The notes: generated by a model not told the origin, from the sequence alone. A stretch of 64,000 nucleotides of DNA from Burkholderiaceae bacterium (GCA_016710525.1 JADJVQ010000031.1:1-64000), one strand, 5' to 3'. Positions 26,287 to 35,639 are shown, counted from the first letter of the stretch. A program made the numbers and translations.

Positions 26287-27270
26287 ATGACCGACACCAC
26301 CCGCCGCAACCTGATGCTGGCCGGAGCCGGCCTGGCCGCCACGCCCCTGCAGCGCGCCTTCGCCCAGTCCGGTGCCTATCCGAACAAGAACCTGAAGATC
26401 ATTGTCGGCGCGGCGCCCGGCGGGCTGAGCGATGCCTATGCCCGGCTGTTTGCCGAGCAGTTCACCGCGCGCTTCAACCTGCCCGCGGTGGTCGAGAACC
26501 GCCCCGGCGCCAGCGGCATCATCGCCACCGATGCGATGGTGAAGTCGCCGCCCGATGGCTACACGTTGCTCTCGACCACCACCGGCATGCTCTGGCAGAC
26601 CCGCGTGCTGTACCGCAAGCTGCCCTTCGATCTGGCCAAGGACATTGCGCCGATCACCGTGTTTCCGTCCGGGCCGCTGGTGCTGGCCGTGCTGGAGAAG
26701 ACCGGTGTGCGCAACCTGAAGGAACTGATCGACTACGCCGCCAAGAACCCCTCCACGATGGGCTCTTACGCGGTGGCCTCGTATCCGCACGTGTTCGCCG
26801 AAACACTGAATCGTGACTTCGGCGGCAAGATCCAGGCCGTGCAGTACAAGGGCGAAGGCCCGATGTGGATCGAAATGGGCTCCGGCGCCATCCAGATCGC
26901 GGTCGGCAGCTTTCAGGCCTTCGCCACGGTGCGCGACAAGGGCATCCGGCCGATCGCCGTCACCGGCCAGTACCGCAGCCCCAAGCTGCCCGATGTGCCG
27001 ACCCTGATCGAGCAGGGCATGAAGGCCCCGATCGCCCGGCTGGAAGGCGGCCTGGCGCTCAGTGCCCACTCGTCCGTGCCGGTCGACATCCTGGAGCTGC
27101 TGTCCAAGGTTGCGGTCGACGGCAACGAAACACCTCGGGCACGCGCGCTGCGCGAGAGCTTCGCGATACCAGACGCCACCAAGGGCCGTGCCGATGCGTT
27201 GCGGATGTGGCGTGAAGACGGCCCCGTCTGGATCAAGGAAGTCGAGGCTTTGGGCGTGAAGCTGGACTGA
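26287..27270 (+). CDS. Bug/TctC-family tripartite tricarboxylate receptor (apionate locus)
   Basis: 327-residue periplasmic receptor. A Tat-like/Sec signal MTDTTRRNLMLAGAGLAATPLQRAFAQ (twin Arg followed by a hydrophobic segment) precedes the mature protein. Bug motifs: KNLKIIVGAAPGGLSDAYAR, VVENRPGASGIIATDAMVK, PDGYTLL and KLPDVPTLIEQG. Divergent from apnO across an interval holding a palindromic operator candidate, so it probably captures the substrate of that pathway. The ligand (apionate or a related acid) is inference. Confidence 0.9.
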   Translation: MTDTTRRNLMLAGAGLAATPLQRAFAQSGAYPNKNLKIIVGAAPGGLSDAYARLFAEQFTARFNLPAVVENRPGASGIIATDAMVKSPPDGYTLLSTTTGMLWQTRVLYRKLPFDLAKDIAPITVFPSGPLVLAVLEKTGVRNLKELIDYAAKNPSTMGSYAVASYPHVFAETLNRDFGGKIQAVQYKGEGPMWIEMGSGAIQIAVGSFQAFATVRDKGIRPIAVTGQYRSPKLPDVPTLIEQGMKAPIARLEGGLALSAHSSVPVDILELLSKVAVDGNETPRARALRESFAIPDATKGRADALRMWREDGPVWIKEVEALGVKLD

Positions 27271-27286
27271 CGGCCGCGCGCCGCGG

Positions 27287-28114
27287 CTACGACAGGTCGA
27301 ACTTGCGGGCACGCACGAAGCGGCCCCAGTCGGCCCGTTGTGGGGTGGCGTACTGCCGGGCCTTTTCGTCGGACCAGCTCGCCGGCCGCCCCGTGGCTTG
27401 GGCGGGCGCGTATTTTTCCTTGTTCGTGACGAAGCGGCGATCGAACTCGTCGATCAGCGCATCGCTGCCCGCGTCATCGAATCGGTCGGTATGCCAGGTG
27501 GCCGCCAGCGACAGGCGCGGATTGATCGCGCGCACCTGTGCCGGATAGCCCACGCACAGCCCGGACACCGGGAAGACATGGTCGGGCATCTCCAGGATCT
27601 CGGCCAGGCGTTGCGCCTGATCGCGCAGCACGCTGATCGGGCAGCACACCAGGCCCGTCGCGGCGGCCGCACGGATGAAATTCATCATCACCAGCGAGGC
27701 GTCGACCGTCGGGTTGAAGAACCCGTCCAGGTGTTCGTTGACGAAGGGCTGGCCGCGCCGGGCAAAGATCTGCCGAAATCGACGGCCATTGCCGCAAAAG
27801 ACCAGCAGCGCCGGCGCACTGGCCATCCAGGGCATCGAAGGGACCAGGGCCTGCACCGCCTGACGCCGTGCCGGATCGCGGACGTGCACGATGTCGGCTT
27901 GCAGCAGGTAGCTCTTGGAGGGCGCCGACAGCGCACAGGCGCCCAGCAGGGTCAGCACTTCGGGCGCGATCGGCTGATCGGTCCACGCACGATGCGTGGC
28001 ATGGGTGGCGATGCGCAGCAGTTCTTCCTGCCCGGGCAGGTCGTCGGGGACGGCGAAGGTGTCGCCGAATCGCTCGGCGAGCGCGGCGCGAAGTGCGGCA
28101 GTGGTCGGACTCAT
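27287..28114 (-). CDS. Nitroreductase family protein
   Basis: 275-residue FMN-dependent nitroreductase-like protein. Features: HRAWTDQPIAPEVLTLLGACALSAPSKSYLLQADIVHV (N-terminal FMN-binding region), DASLVMMNFIRAAAATGLVCCPIS (dimer/FMN helix), and VFPVSGLCVGYPAQVRAINPRLSL with the conserved GLCVG(Y/W)P motif of the NfsA/Frp branch. It converges with the Bug receptor, 16 bases apart. Substrate and physiological role unknown. Confidence 0.88.
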   Translation of the reverse strand: MSPTTAALRAALAERFGDTFAVPDDLPGQEELLRIATHATHRAWTDQPIAPEVLTLLGACALSAPSKSYLLQADIVHVRDPARRQAVQALVPSMPWMASAPALLVFCGNGRRFRQIFARRGQPFVNEHLDGFFNPTVDASLVMMNFIRAAAATGLVCCPISVLRDQAQRLAEILEMPDHVFPVSGLCVGYPAQVRAINPRLSLAATWHTDRFDDAGSDALIDEFDRRFVTNKEKYAPAQATGRPASWSDEKARQYATPQRADWGRFVRARKFDLS

Positions 28115-28235
28115 CGGGGTTTCCTCAGGAGGGGCAGGCGCGCGAGGCGGGAGGCGTCAGGCGTCAGGTGCGCGGGCAGTCGCGGGCTGGCTGCGGGCGG
28201 GGCTGGTGGCGGCAGGCACCGACAGGTCATTGCGG

Positions 28236-29444
28236 TCAGCGCGGAGCCCGCGCGGGCCGATGCAAAACGGTCTGGGCGGTGATCGCGGCCAGCGTGAAGC
28301 CCATCATCAGCAGGCCCAGGTTGACCGATCCGTCGTGGGGCACCCAGCCGACCGTGTAGCCGCCCAGTGCCCCCAACAGCTGCTGGGCCACGCCGGCCAC
28401 CGCCGCGGCGGCGCCGGCCAGTTTGGGCACCTGCCCGACGGCACCCGCCAGGCAGGCCGGCATCAGCAGGCCGTGCCCGATGCCCAGCAGCATCAGCGGC
28501 AGGCAAAACGCCAGCGGCGTCTTCAGGCCGGCCAGACCCAGCGCCAGCATCAGCCCGATCCCGGCGATCGTCGATGTCTGACCCAGAGCCATCATCCGGC
28601 GGTCGCCGTAGCGGTGGCTCAAACGGCTGGTCAGGAAGTTGCCCAGGATGAACGACAGCGGCACCGCCATGATGTACCAGCCGATGTTCGCCGGACCGAC
28701 GCCGTAGCTGCGCAGCACGATCGGCGCGCCGCTCAGGAAGGCATAGAACGTCGCCACGGTCATGGACAGGATGGCCACGTTCAGCAGAAAGGCCGGTTCG
28801 CGCGCCAGGCGCGCATAGGCGCGGAACATGTCGCCGAGCCAATGAGTACGCGCCAAGGGCCGCGCCGGGCGTGCGGGCAGGCCCAGCCAGGCCCACACCA
28901 GCAGCAGTCCCGACAGCACCGCCATCAGTGCGAAGTTGGCCTGCCAGCCCAGCCGGACATGGATCTGGCCGCCGACCAGCGTCGCGATCGGCGGGCACAA
29001 GCCCATCGCCATGCCGACATAGGCCATCACCCTCGTGCGCTGCGAGCCGGGGAACAGGTCCTGCACCATCGCACGGCCGGCCACCATGCCGGCTGCCGTC
29101 CCGGCCCCTTGCAGGACGCGCGCCGCGGTGAGGCCGTCCAGGTCGGTGGCGAGCGCGGCGAGCACCGAGCCGATGCCTGCCAGCAGCAGACCGACCATCA
29201 GGATCGGCTTGCGTCCGAAGCGATCCGACATCGGCCCATAGACCAGCTGCAGGCTGCCATAGGCCACCAGGTAACTGCTGAAGGTGAGCTGGACCCGAGC
29301 CTGGTCGGCGCCGAACAGGCTGCCCCATTCCTGCATCGAGGGCAGGCAGATGGTCATCGCCAGCAGCCCGAAGCCGATCTGGGCGACCAGGTTGGCGACC
29401 AGCAGCGGGTTGGGGGTCGGGAGAGGTGCGGCGCGGTCGGACAA
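28236..29444 (-). CDS. MFS transporter, Bcr/CflA-like drug:H+ antiporter family
   Basis: 402 residues with about 12 hydrophobic segments. The MFS signature between TM2 and TM3 is YGPMSDRFGRKPILMVGLLLAGIGS, and TM4 has RVLQGAGTAAGMVAGRAMVQDLF, a motif of the 12-TM DHA1 (Bcr/CflA/MdtL) group. A second half-signature appears as LTSRLSHRYGDRRMMALG. The start is TTG at 29444, giving MSDRAAPLPTPNPLLVANLVAQIGFG. Divergent from the GNAT gene. Export substrate unknown. Confidence 0.9.
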   Translation of the reverse strand: MSDRAAPLPTPNPLLVANLVAQIGFGLLAMTICLPSMQEWGSLFGADQARVQLTFSSYLVAYGSLQLVYGPMSDRFGRKPILMVGLLLAGIGSVLAALATDLDGLTAARVLQGAGTAAGMVAGRAMVQDLFPGSQRTRVMAYVGMAMGLCPPIATLVGGQIHVRLGWQANFALMAVLSGLLLVWAWLGLPARPARPLARTHWLGDMFRAYARLAREPAFLLNVAILSMTVATFYAFLSGAPIVLRSYGVGPANIGWYIMAVPLSFILGNFLTSRLSHRYGDRRMMALGQTSTIAGIGLMLALGLAGLKTPLAFCLPLMLLGIGHGLLMPACLAGAVGQVPKLAGAAAAVAGVAQQLLGALGGYTVGWVPHDGSVNLGLLMMGFTLAAITAQTVLHRPARAPR

Positions 29445-29503
29445 GTCGGAACGGGGGATAAGGAGGTTCTCAGGCTCGCCACAGTATCATCGGCCAAGCC
29501 GCA

Positions 29504-29968
29504 ATGACCGAGATCCGCCCCGCCATCCTGCCGCAGGACCTGCCCGAGGTCCGCCGTCTTTTTCGTGACTATGCCGATGGTCTGGGCATCGACCTGTCGT
29601 TCCAGGACTTCGAGACCGAATGGCGCGAGCTGCCTGGCCGGTACGCCCCGCCTCGAGGCCGGCTGCTGCTGGCCTGGCGGGGGACGCAGCCCGTCGGATG
29701 CGTGGCCTTGCGGCCGCTCACCGGAAGCGACTGCGAAATGAAGCGGCTGTATGTGCAGGCACAGACCCGCGGCGAACGGCTCGGTCGCCGTCTGGCCGAA
29801 CGGATCTGCCAGGAGGCGCGCGAGGCCGGCTACTCCCGGATCTGCCTGGACACGCTGCCGACGATGGCATCGGCACAGGCCCTGTACCGCGCACTCGGCT
29901 TCAGGCCGATCGAGCCCTACGGGTACAACCCCATCCCGGGCACCTTGTTCCTGGCGCTGGATCTGTGA
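29504..29968 (+). CDS. GNAT-family N-acetyltransferase
   Basis: 154 residues. The acetyl-CoA-binding motif A reads MKRLYVQAQTRGERLGRRLAERICQEAREAGYSRICLDTL (Q/RxxGxG/A type), and motif B ASAQALYRALGFRPIEPYGYNP. N-terminal IRPAILPQDLPEVRRLFRDYADGLGIDLSFQDFETE matches the group often annotated with a preceding MFS gene. It is followed within 26 bases by the DMT transporter gene. Substrate unknown. Confidence 0.88.
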   Translation: MTEIRPAILPQDLPEVRRLFRDYADGLGIDLSFQDFETEWRELPGRYAPPRGRLLLAWRGTQPVGCVALRPLTGSDCEMKRLYVQAQTRGERLGRRLAERICQEAREAGYSRICLDTLPTMASAQALYRALGFRPIEPYGYNPIPGTLFLALDL

Positions 29969-29993
29969 TGGCCCTGCTCGGGCGTCGATCCGG

Positions 29994-30914
29994 GTGAGGT
30001 TCGCACTGTCGCGCAAGGACGCGCTGCAGCTCGTCGTCCTGACGGTGCTGTGGGGCTTGAACTGGCCGGTGATGAAGCTCGGGGTGCGCGACTTCGCGCC
30101 GCTCAGTTTCCGAACCCTTTGCATGGTCGGCGGCGCCGTGCTGCTGGCTGCGATCGCGCGCGCTCAGGGGCATTCGCTGCGCGTGGCCCGTCAGCACTGG
30201 CGCGAGCTGGTGCTGCTGGGGCTGACCAACATGGCGCTGTGGTGCGCGCTGTCGATCTGGGGCCTGAAGCTGCTGTCCTCCGGTCGCGCGGCCATCCTGG
30301 GCTACACGATGCCGGTGTGGGTCGCGCTGATCGGCTGGCTGTTCTACCGCGATCGGCTCGATGCCCGCAAGGCCGTGGGTGTGCTGGCGGCCTGCGCGGC
30401 GATCGGACTGCTGCTGGGCGGCGAACTCGCCACCCTGGCCGGCCGGCCGCTGGGCACCGTGCTGATGCTGGCCGCGGCGATGGTGTGGGCCGTCGGCACC
30501 CAGTGGATGAACCGGCGCCGGCTGCCCGGCTCGGTGGTCGTGCTCACTTTCTGGATGACGGCGCTGGGGCTGGTTTTTTGCGCCGTGCTGGCGCTGATCT
30601 TCGAGCGCGATCAGTGGGTCCGCTGGCCCGACCCGGTCGAATGGACCGCGGTGCTCTACAACGTGGCGCTGGTCTTCGGCGTCTCGCAGCTGCTGTGGTT
30701 CCGGCTGGCGACGGTCCTGCCGCCGATCGCCAGCAGCCTGTCGGTGCTGCTGATCCCGGTGGTCGGTCTGTTCTCGGGCATGGCGATGCTGGGTGAACAG
30801 CCGACCTGGCGCGACTGGACCGCGCTGGCCTGCGGGCTGGTCTCGATCGCCAGCGTGGTGCTGCCCGGGCGAGCCACCCGGCGAGCCGAGACCGCCGCGC
30901 GGCCTGTCGAGTAG
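29994..30914 (+). CDS. DMT-superfamily (EamA) transporter
   Basis: 306 residues with ten hydrophobic segments in two EamA halves: LVVLTVLWGLNWPVMKLGVRDFAPLSFRTL at the start, and SQLLWFRLATVLPPIASSLSVLLIPVVGLFSGMAMLGEQPTWRDWTALACGLVSIASVVL at the end, the typical EamA closing. The GTG at 29994 begins the family N-terminus; no ATG in this frame lies close. Likely cotranscribed with the GNAT gene. Substrate unknown. Confidence 0.88.
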   Translation: MRFALSRKDALQLVVLTVLWGLNWPVMKLGVRDFAPLSFRTLCMVGGAVLLAAIARAQGHSLRVARQHWRELVLLGLTNMALWCALSIWGLKLLSSGRAAILGYTMPVWVALIGWLFYRDRLDARKAVGVLAACAAIGLLLGGELATLAGRPLGTVLMLAAAMVWAVGTQWMNRRRLPGSVVVLTFWMTALGLVFCAVLALIFERDQWVRWPDPVEWTAVLYNVALVFGVSQLLWFRLATVLPPIASSLSVLLIPVVGLFSGMAMLGEQPTWRDWTALACGLVSIASVVLPGRATRRAETAARPVE

Positions 30915-31009
30915 ACGCCAGCCCGGCGGTGGCGGAGCTCGGCCGGGCCGATGCCACCGCCACCCGGGTCAGGTCATCGCCACCCCGGTCATGTCAGCAA
31001 CGCAGTCCC

Positions 31010-32229
31010 TTACCCCGGTCGGCGCCACTGCTCCGGCGCGAAGCGCGCGAACAGCAGCCCGGCACCGGCGACCAGGAACGCCGCGAACAGCAGGCCGCTC
31101 TCGGCGCCCTGCCAGTCGACCACCAGGCCCAGCAGGATCGGCCCGATCACGTAACCGACGTCGGACACCATCCGGTAACCGGACATCGCGGCCGCATTCA
31201 TCCCAGGGGGCGCGTTGTCGGCGGCGTAGGCGGCTGGCGCCGCGCCATTGACCGCCACCGCGACCCCCCATAGCGCGCAGGCGATGCCGAACCAGGCCAG
31301 CGAAGGAGCCCAGCAGTACACGGCAAAGGCCAGCGCGGTGAGCAGCGCCGAGGGCACGATGATCGGCTTGCGCCCGATCCGATCGGCCAGCACGCCGGCC
31401 GGATAGCTGGCGGCCAGTCCCAGCAGGCTGCCCAGGGCCATCAGGCTGCCGATCTGGCCCGGCCCCAGGCCCAGCTTGGAGGCCGCCAGCAGCGGCACCA
31501 CATTGAACAGGCCGCCGGTGCGCACCACCGCATTGACCAGTCCGACCAGGCACACCATGGCGTAGCCGACGTTGGACAGCAGGATGCGCATCTGGCTCAT
31601 GAAGGGCACCGTGCTGGGCGTGGCCGCGGGCCCGCCCTTCACCGAGAAGGTGCGCGTCTCGGGCACCACGAACCAGGCCAGCACACCGGCTATGCCGCAG
31701 GCGATCGCATAGGCGGCGAATGGCGCGGCCAGACCGAACTGCTGGGCCAGAATGCCGCCGGGAAACGGCCCGATGCCCACCGAGAAAGGAAGGCGCCCTG
31801 GTAGATCGACATCATGCGCCCGCGCTGCGCCGGCGTGCTGATGTCGGCCAGCACGATCATGCCGGCGGCCTGGACCCAGCCCGCGCCGACGCCCGCGACA
31901 AAGCGCGCCATCACGAACTCCGGAAAGCTGCCGGCCAGCGCGCACCACAGGTTGCCCAGCGTGCAGATCAGGCCGCCGATCGCCATGGACTGGCGGCGGC
32001 CCAGCAGATCCGCCAGGCGCCCGGCCGGCAGCGCCGACAGCATGCGCGCCAGGCCGTACACCGCGATCGTGGTGCCGATCGCCGAGGCCGGCACGCCGAA
32101 GGCCTGCGCATACAGCGGCAGCACAGGGATCAGCGCGCCGAAACCAAGCTGATTCACGCCGATGAACACGCACATCCAGATCAGGATGCGCCGCTGCTGC
32201 GAACTGGGTGTGCTGGGCGCGTCGGACAT
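31010..32229 (-). CDS. MFS transporter, TetA/DHA1-like (one frame break)
   Basis: N-terminal half: RRILIWMCVFIGVNQLGFGALIPVLPLYAQAFGVPASAIG, MLSALPAGRLADLLGRRQSMAIGG (MFS loop motif) and ARFVAGVGAGWVQAAGMIVLADIS. C-terminal half in a different frame: GPFPGGILAQQFGLAAPFAAYAIACGIAG, SYPAGVLADRIGRKPIIVPS and MSGYRMVSDVGYVIGPILLGLVVDWQG. The break is near 31790. About 406 residues. Start ATG 32229 (MSDAPSTPSS). Converges with the DMT gene. Substrate unknown. Confidence 0.87.
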
Positions 32230-32502
32230 GGGCCGAGGATACCGAACGGTCGGCAACGGCGTTTCGTGGAGCATCCGTTTCCCGGCATCGCGCCGGCGGC
32301 CGGTTTTCAACAGGATCCGCAGGCACACCCAACGAAGCCGCGGCCTTGGGCCGCACGACAGCCATGCTCGTCGCCCAGTCGTAGGGCAAGAGCCGCTTGG
32401 GCGTCTTCCAGTGTGCGCTGCCGCTCACGTTCCGGATCTGCGGCAACATTGTGTGTATCGTCCTGGCGGGCCCAATAGCCACCGAGACGCCCTGAGGAGC
32501 CG

Positions 32503-33405
32503 ATGATGTGGAACCTTGATGGAACCCCGCCCGTGCGCGTGAACGCCACGGTGCTGACTCGCCTGCCCGATGCGATGCGGCGCCCGCAGCGGTCGTCGTG
32601 GGCCGACGCCAATCGGCCGGGGCATGTGGCCGACTCCTTCCTCGAGGGGCCGTGCTTCGATGCGCAAGGCAATCTGTATGTGACCGATATCCCGCATGGC
32701 CGGCTGTTTCGCATCACGCCGGACCTGCAGTGGCACTGCGTGCTCGAATCCGATGGCTGGCCCAACGGGCTGGCAATGCATGCCGACGGCAGCGTATGGA
32801 TCACCGACTACCGCCACGGCATCCAGCGCTTCGATCCGGCCAGCGGGCGCCTGGACACCGTGCTCGGCCACCGAAACAGCGAATCCTTCAAGGGCGTCAA
32901 CGATCTGGTGTTCGACGCGCAGGGCCGTCTGTACTTCACCGATCAGGGCCAGACCGGCCTGCACGATCCGACCGGGCGCGTGTACCGCTGGCAGCCCGAC
33001 GGGCGACTCGACCTGCTGATGTCCAACGCGCCCAGCCCCAACGGGCTGGCGGTCAGTGCCGACATGAAGGTGCTGTACGTGGCGCTGACCCGGGCCAACC
33101 AGGTGTGGCGCGCACCGCTGCTGGCCGACGGGTCGATCAGCAAGATGGTCGCGCTTCAGACGTTCTTCGGCCCGAGCGGTCCGGACGGCATGGCGCTCGA
33201 CCGCCATGGCCGGCTGCTGGTGGCCCATGCCAGCCTGGGCTGTGTGTTCGTGCTCAATGCGCTGGGCGAGGTGACGCACCGGTTGTGCAGCCCGGTTCCC
33301 AATTCGTCGGTCACCAATGTGGCGTGCTGGCCCGGTCGCGATGCGGTGGTCATCACCGAATCGGCGTCGGGCAGCGTGCTGGTCGCAGAACTGCCCGCGC
33401 CCTGA
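32503..33405 (+). CDS. SMP-30/gluconolactonase/LRE family protein
   Basis: 300-residue six-bladed beta-propeller. Motifs: FLEGPCFDAQGNLYVTDIPHGRLFRI (metal Glu in LEGP), VLESDGWPNGLAMHADGSVWITDYRHGIQRF, GVNDLVFDAQGRLYFTDQGQTG, PSPNGLAVSADMKVLYVALT (metal Asn) and GPDGMALDRHGRLLVAHASLG (metal Asp). Members are lactonases of sugar or aromatic pathways. Two ATGs (32503, 32506) follow an AGGAG-type ribosome site. Convergent with the SDR gene, 10 bases away. Substrate unknown. Confidence 0.9.
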   Translation: MMWNLDGTPPVRVNATVLTRLPDAMRRPQRSSWADANRPGHVADSFLEGPCFDAQGNLYVTDIPHGRLFRITPDLQWHCVLESDGWPNGLAMHADGSVWITDYRHGIQRFDPASGRLDTVLGHRNSESFKGVNDLVFDAQGRLYFTDQGQTGLHDPTGRVYRWQPDGRLDLLMSNAPSPNGLAVSADMKVLYVALTRANQVWRAPLLADGSISKMVALQTFFGPSGPDGMALDRHGRLLVAHASLGCVFVLNALGEVTHRLCSPVPNSSVTNVACWPGRDAVVITESASGSVLVAELPAP

Positions 33406-33415
33406 GCCCGCGGAA

Positions 33416-34291
33416 TCAGACCGAGCGCTGTGCCTTGTCCTCGTCGTTGCGCGCCTTGATCCGCGCCCGCGCTTCCTGCCACTGCTGATCGGTCCAGTCC
33501 AGGTTCTGGGTGTAGTAGGCGCCGCCGGCAAGCCACCTGCCGCCATCGATCGCGATCGTCTGGCCGGTGAGCCACTCGCAGTTGGGGGCCATCAGGAACG
33601 CGGTGAGGTCGGTGAGCTCCGGCATCCGGCCGTTCCGGCGCATCGGATTTTCGGCGAGATCCTTCGCGTAGCCGTCGCCGCCCGGGCGCAGCCGCGCTTC
33701 GGAGCCTTCGGTCGGGAACACCCCGGGAGCGATCGAATTCAGACGGATGCCGTGGCGTCCCCATTCGACTGCCAGCGACTTGGTCATCACATCGATGCCG
33801 GCCTTGGACATCGCCGAGGGCACCACGAAGGGCGATCCGGTCCAGACCCAGGACGTGACGATCGACAGCACGCTGCCTTTCAGTCCGCCGGCGATCCAGC
33901 GCTTGCCCACCGCCTGCGTCACGTAGAAGGTGCCGTGCATCACGATGTTGGCGACCGCATCGAAGCCGCGCGGCGAGAGGTCCTCGGTGCGGCTGATGAA
34001 GTTGCCGGCGGCGTTGTTGATCAGGCCGGTGAGGGGGCCGCGCGCGAAGATGTCGTCCATCATCTCCTCGATCGCCGCGGCGTTCCGGATGTCGCAGGCG
34101 TAGGTGTCGACGACACCACCGTGCATGCCGGAGAGTTCGGCGGCCGTGTCGTCCAGCACCGACTTGCGCCGGCCACAGATCACGAGATGCGCGCCGAGCT
34201 GCAGCAGCCGTTCGCCCATCGCCTTGCCCAGGCCGGTGCCGCCGCCGGTAATCAGGATCTTCTGGCCTTTGAAGAGGTCGGGTTGGAACAT
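33416..34291 (-). CDS. SDR oxidoreductase, 2,4-dienoyl-CoA reductase-like
   Basis: 291-residue short-chain dehydrogenase. Cofactor motif ILITGGGTGLGKAMGERL, then NNAAGNF. Where classical SDRs have YxxxK the sequence is SAMSKAGIDVMTKSLAVEWGRHGIRLNSIAPGVFPTEG: the Tyr is replaced by Ser while Lys is kept. This is the pattern of mitochondrial-type 2,4-dienoyl-CoA reductases, which use another Tyr. ATG 34291 (MFQPDLFKGQKILITGG) is chosen over a longer frame whose upstream part is arginine-rich and unlike the family. Likely role in unsaturated acyl-CoA metabolism. Confidence 0.85.
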   Translation of the reverse strand: MFQPDLFKGQKILITGGGTGLGKAMGERLLQLGAHLVICGRRKSVLDDTAAELSGMHGGVVDTYACDIRNAAAIEEMMDDIFARGPLTGLINNAAGNFISRTEDLSPRGFDAVANIVMHGTFYVTQAVGKRWIAGGLKGSVLSIVTSWVWTGSPFVVPSAMSKAGIDVMTKSLAVEWGRHGIRLNSIAPGVFPTEGSEARLRPGGDGYAKDLAENPMRRNGRMPELTDLTAFLMAPNCEWLTGQTIAIDGGRWLAGGAYYTQNLDWTDQQWQEARARIKARNDEDKAQRSV

Positions 34292-34445
34292 GGCATCTCC
34301 GGGGGTGAGGGCGGTGGATTGCTCGATTCGTGCGAAGGTGATGGCATTGTGCCCCGTGTTTTCGGTGCGTGGCGCGGTTTGAGAGGGCCCTGGGTCATCA
34401 CCTCGGGAGTGCCGTGACGGTGGCTTGCGATGGCCCGCTGACCCT

Positions 34446-34590
34446 TCACTTCCCGGTGAGCACCGGCAGCGGCGGCTTGCCACCCCCCGGGATCGGTGTG
34501 CGATCGACATTGAGGACCATCGAGATCAGCGAGTAATAGCCGTTGACCGCGATCAGGTCCATGACGCCCTGTCGCCGCAGCGGCCTGCGA
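34446..34590 (-). pseudogene. C-terminal remnant of a carboxymuconolactone decarboxylase-family gene
   Basis: The reverse strand encodes GVMDLIAVNGYYSLISMVLN followed by VDRTPIPGGGKPPLPVLTGK and a stop at 34446-34448. This is the end of a carboxymuconolactone decarboxylase-like protein (the GYY..VSMVLNVDR ending is characteristic). Only about 45 codons remain; upstream, family sequence stops at about 34590, just short of the permease stop codon. The 5' part has been lost, by deletion, insertion of the permease/LysR segment, or misassembly. Confidence 0.65.
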
Positions 34591-34599
34591 GCCGGGCTG

Positions 34600-35565
34600 T
34601 CATGCCAGGAATTGCTTCGCTGCAAAGGCGTACAGCGGAATGCCGAACAGGATGTTCAACGGAAAGGTCACGCCCAGCGACAAGCCGAAATAGAGCGATG
34701 GATTCGCCTCCGGAATCGCATAGCGCAGCACCGCCGGCACGACGATGTAGGACGCGCTGGCCGAGAGCACCATCAGCAGCGCCGCATCGGCCGCGGGCAG
34801 CATCAGCAGGATCGCGAGCGCGAGTGCGATCGATGCATGCACCAGCGGTCCGACGACGGCATAGGCGATCAACACGGGCGACTTGCCCCTGACGGTGCCG
34901 ACGTTCCTGGCGACCATCAGCCCCATGTCGAGCAGGAAGAAGGCGAGCATCCCCTTGAACAGATCACTCGAGAACGGCGCCATCACCGCCTGGCCGGCAT
35001 CGCCGCTCAGACAGCCGACAGCCATCGCACCGAGCAGCAGCAGATGGGCGCCGTCCGTGAACGACTCGTGCAGGATCTTGCCCAGCGGTGTGCCGGGCCT
35101 GGGGCTGGCGAACGCGGCCAGCGAGGCGGCGCCGGATGACGACACGCTGATGGCGGCCGGCTGTCCGTGCCGCAGCCTATTGGCCAGCAGCACCGCCATG
35201 ATGATGGCCGGTGACTCCATGACAACGAGCGCGACCGCCATGTGTCCTCCAGGGGGCATGGCATTGGCCTCGAGGTATTGCATGGCCGTCACGAAGGTGA
35301 CCGCGCTCACCGACCCATAGGAGGCGGCGATCGCCGCGGCGTCGAAGCGTGATACGCGGTTCTTCAGGAGCTGGTAGCCCATCGCCGGCACGATGAAGGC
35401 CATCAGCATCGCGGCCGCAAGACTGAGCATCACGGTGGCGCTCAGCCCGGAGTGCGCCAGCGCGAATCCGCCCTTCAGCCCCAGTGCCATCAGCAGGTAC
35501 AGGGACAGGAACTTGGAGATCGCCGGTGGAATCTCGAGGTTGGATTTGAGCGCGCCCGCCAGCAC
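34600..35565 (-). CDS. sbtA: Sodium-dependent bicarbonate transporter SbtA-like permease (5' end disturbed)
   Basis: SbtA-family (PF05982 type) membrane protein. Readable: LAGALKSNLEIPPAISKFLSLYLLMALGLKGG (the family N-terminal helix with LLM..GLKGG), YGSVSAVTFVTAMQYLEAN, VALVVMESPAIIMAVLLANRL, FKGMLAFFLLDMGLMVARN, and SASASYIVVPAVLRYAIPEANPSLYFGLSLGVTFPLNILFGIPLY. About ten hydrophobic segments. In the same frame, family-like PILFFVFG extends upstream to about 35589. Beyond that a one-base shift gives ENRLD after a CTG at 35606, so the true start is probably near 35606, next to a corrupted G/C stretch. Imports bicarbonate with sodium in characterised members. Confidence 0.82.
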   Translation of the reverse strand: MLAGALKSNLEIPPAISKFLSLYLLMALGLKGGFALAHSGLSATVMLSLAAAMLMAFIVPAMGYQLLKNRVSRFDAAAIAASYGSVSAVTFVTAMQYLEANAMPPGGHMAVALVVMESPAIIMAVLLANRLRHGQPAAISVSSSGAASLAAFASPRPGTPLGKILHESFTDGAHLLLLGAMAVGCLSGDAGQAVMAPFSSDLFKGMLAFFLLDMGLMVARNVGTVRGKSPVLIAYAVVGPLVHASIALALAILLMLPAADAALLMVLSASASYIVVPAVLRYAIPEANPSLYFGLSLGVTFPLNILFGIPLYAFAAKQFLA

Positions 35566-35639
35566 GCCGAAGACGAAAAACAGGATCGGTCGAGCCGGTT
35601 CTCCAGGGTGTTCTCCTTGGGACTGCCACCCCGGGGAAC

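Noticed and set aside
32230..32502. Possible small gene fragment upstream of the MFS transporter (reverse strand, residues like ADPERERQRTLEDAQ).
   Set aside because: No start, no recognisable family, and it overlaps the promoter regions of two divergent genes. I see no supported feature in this interval.
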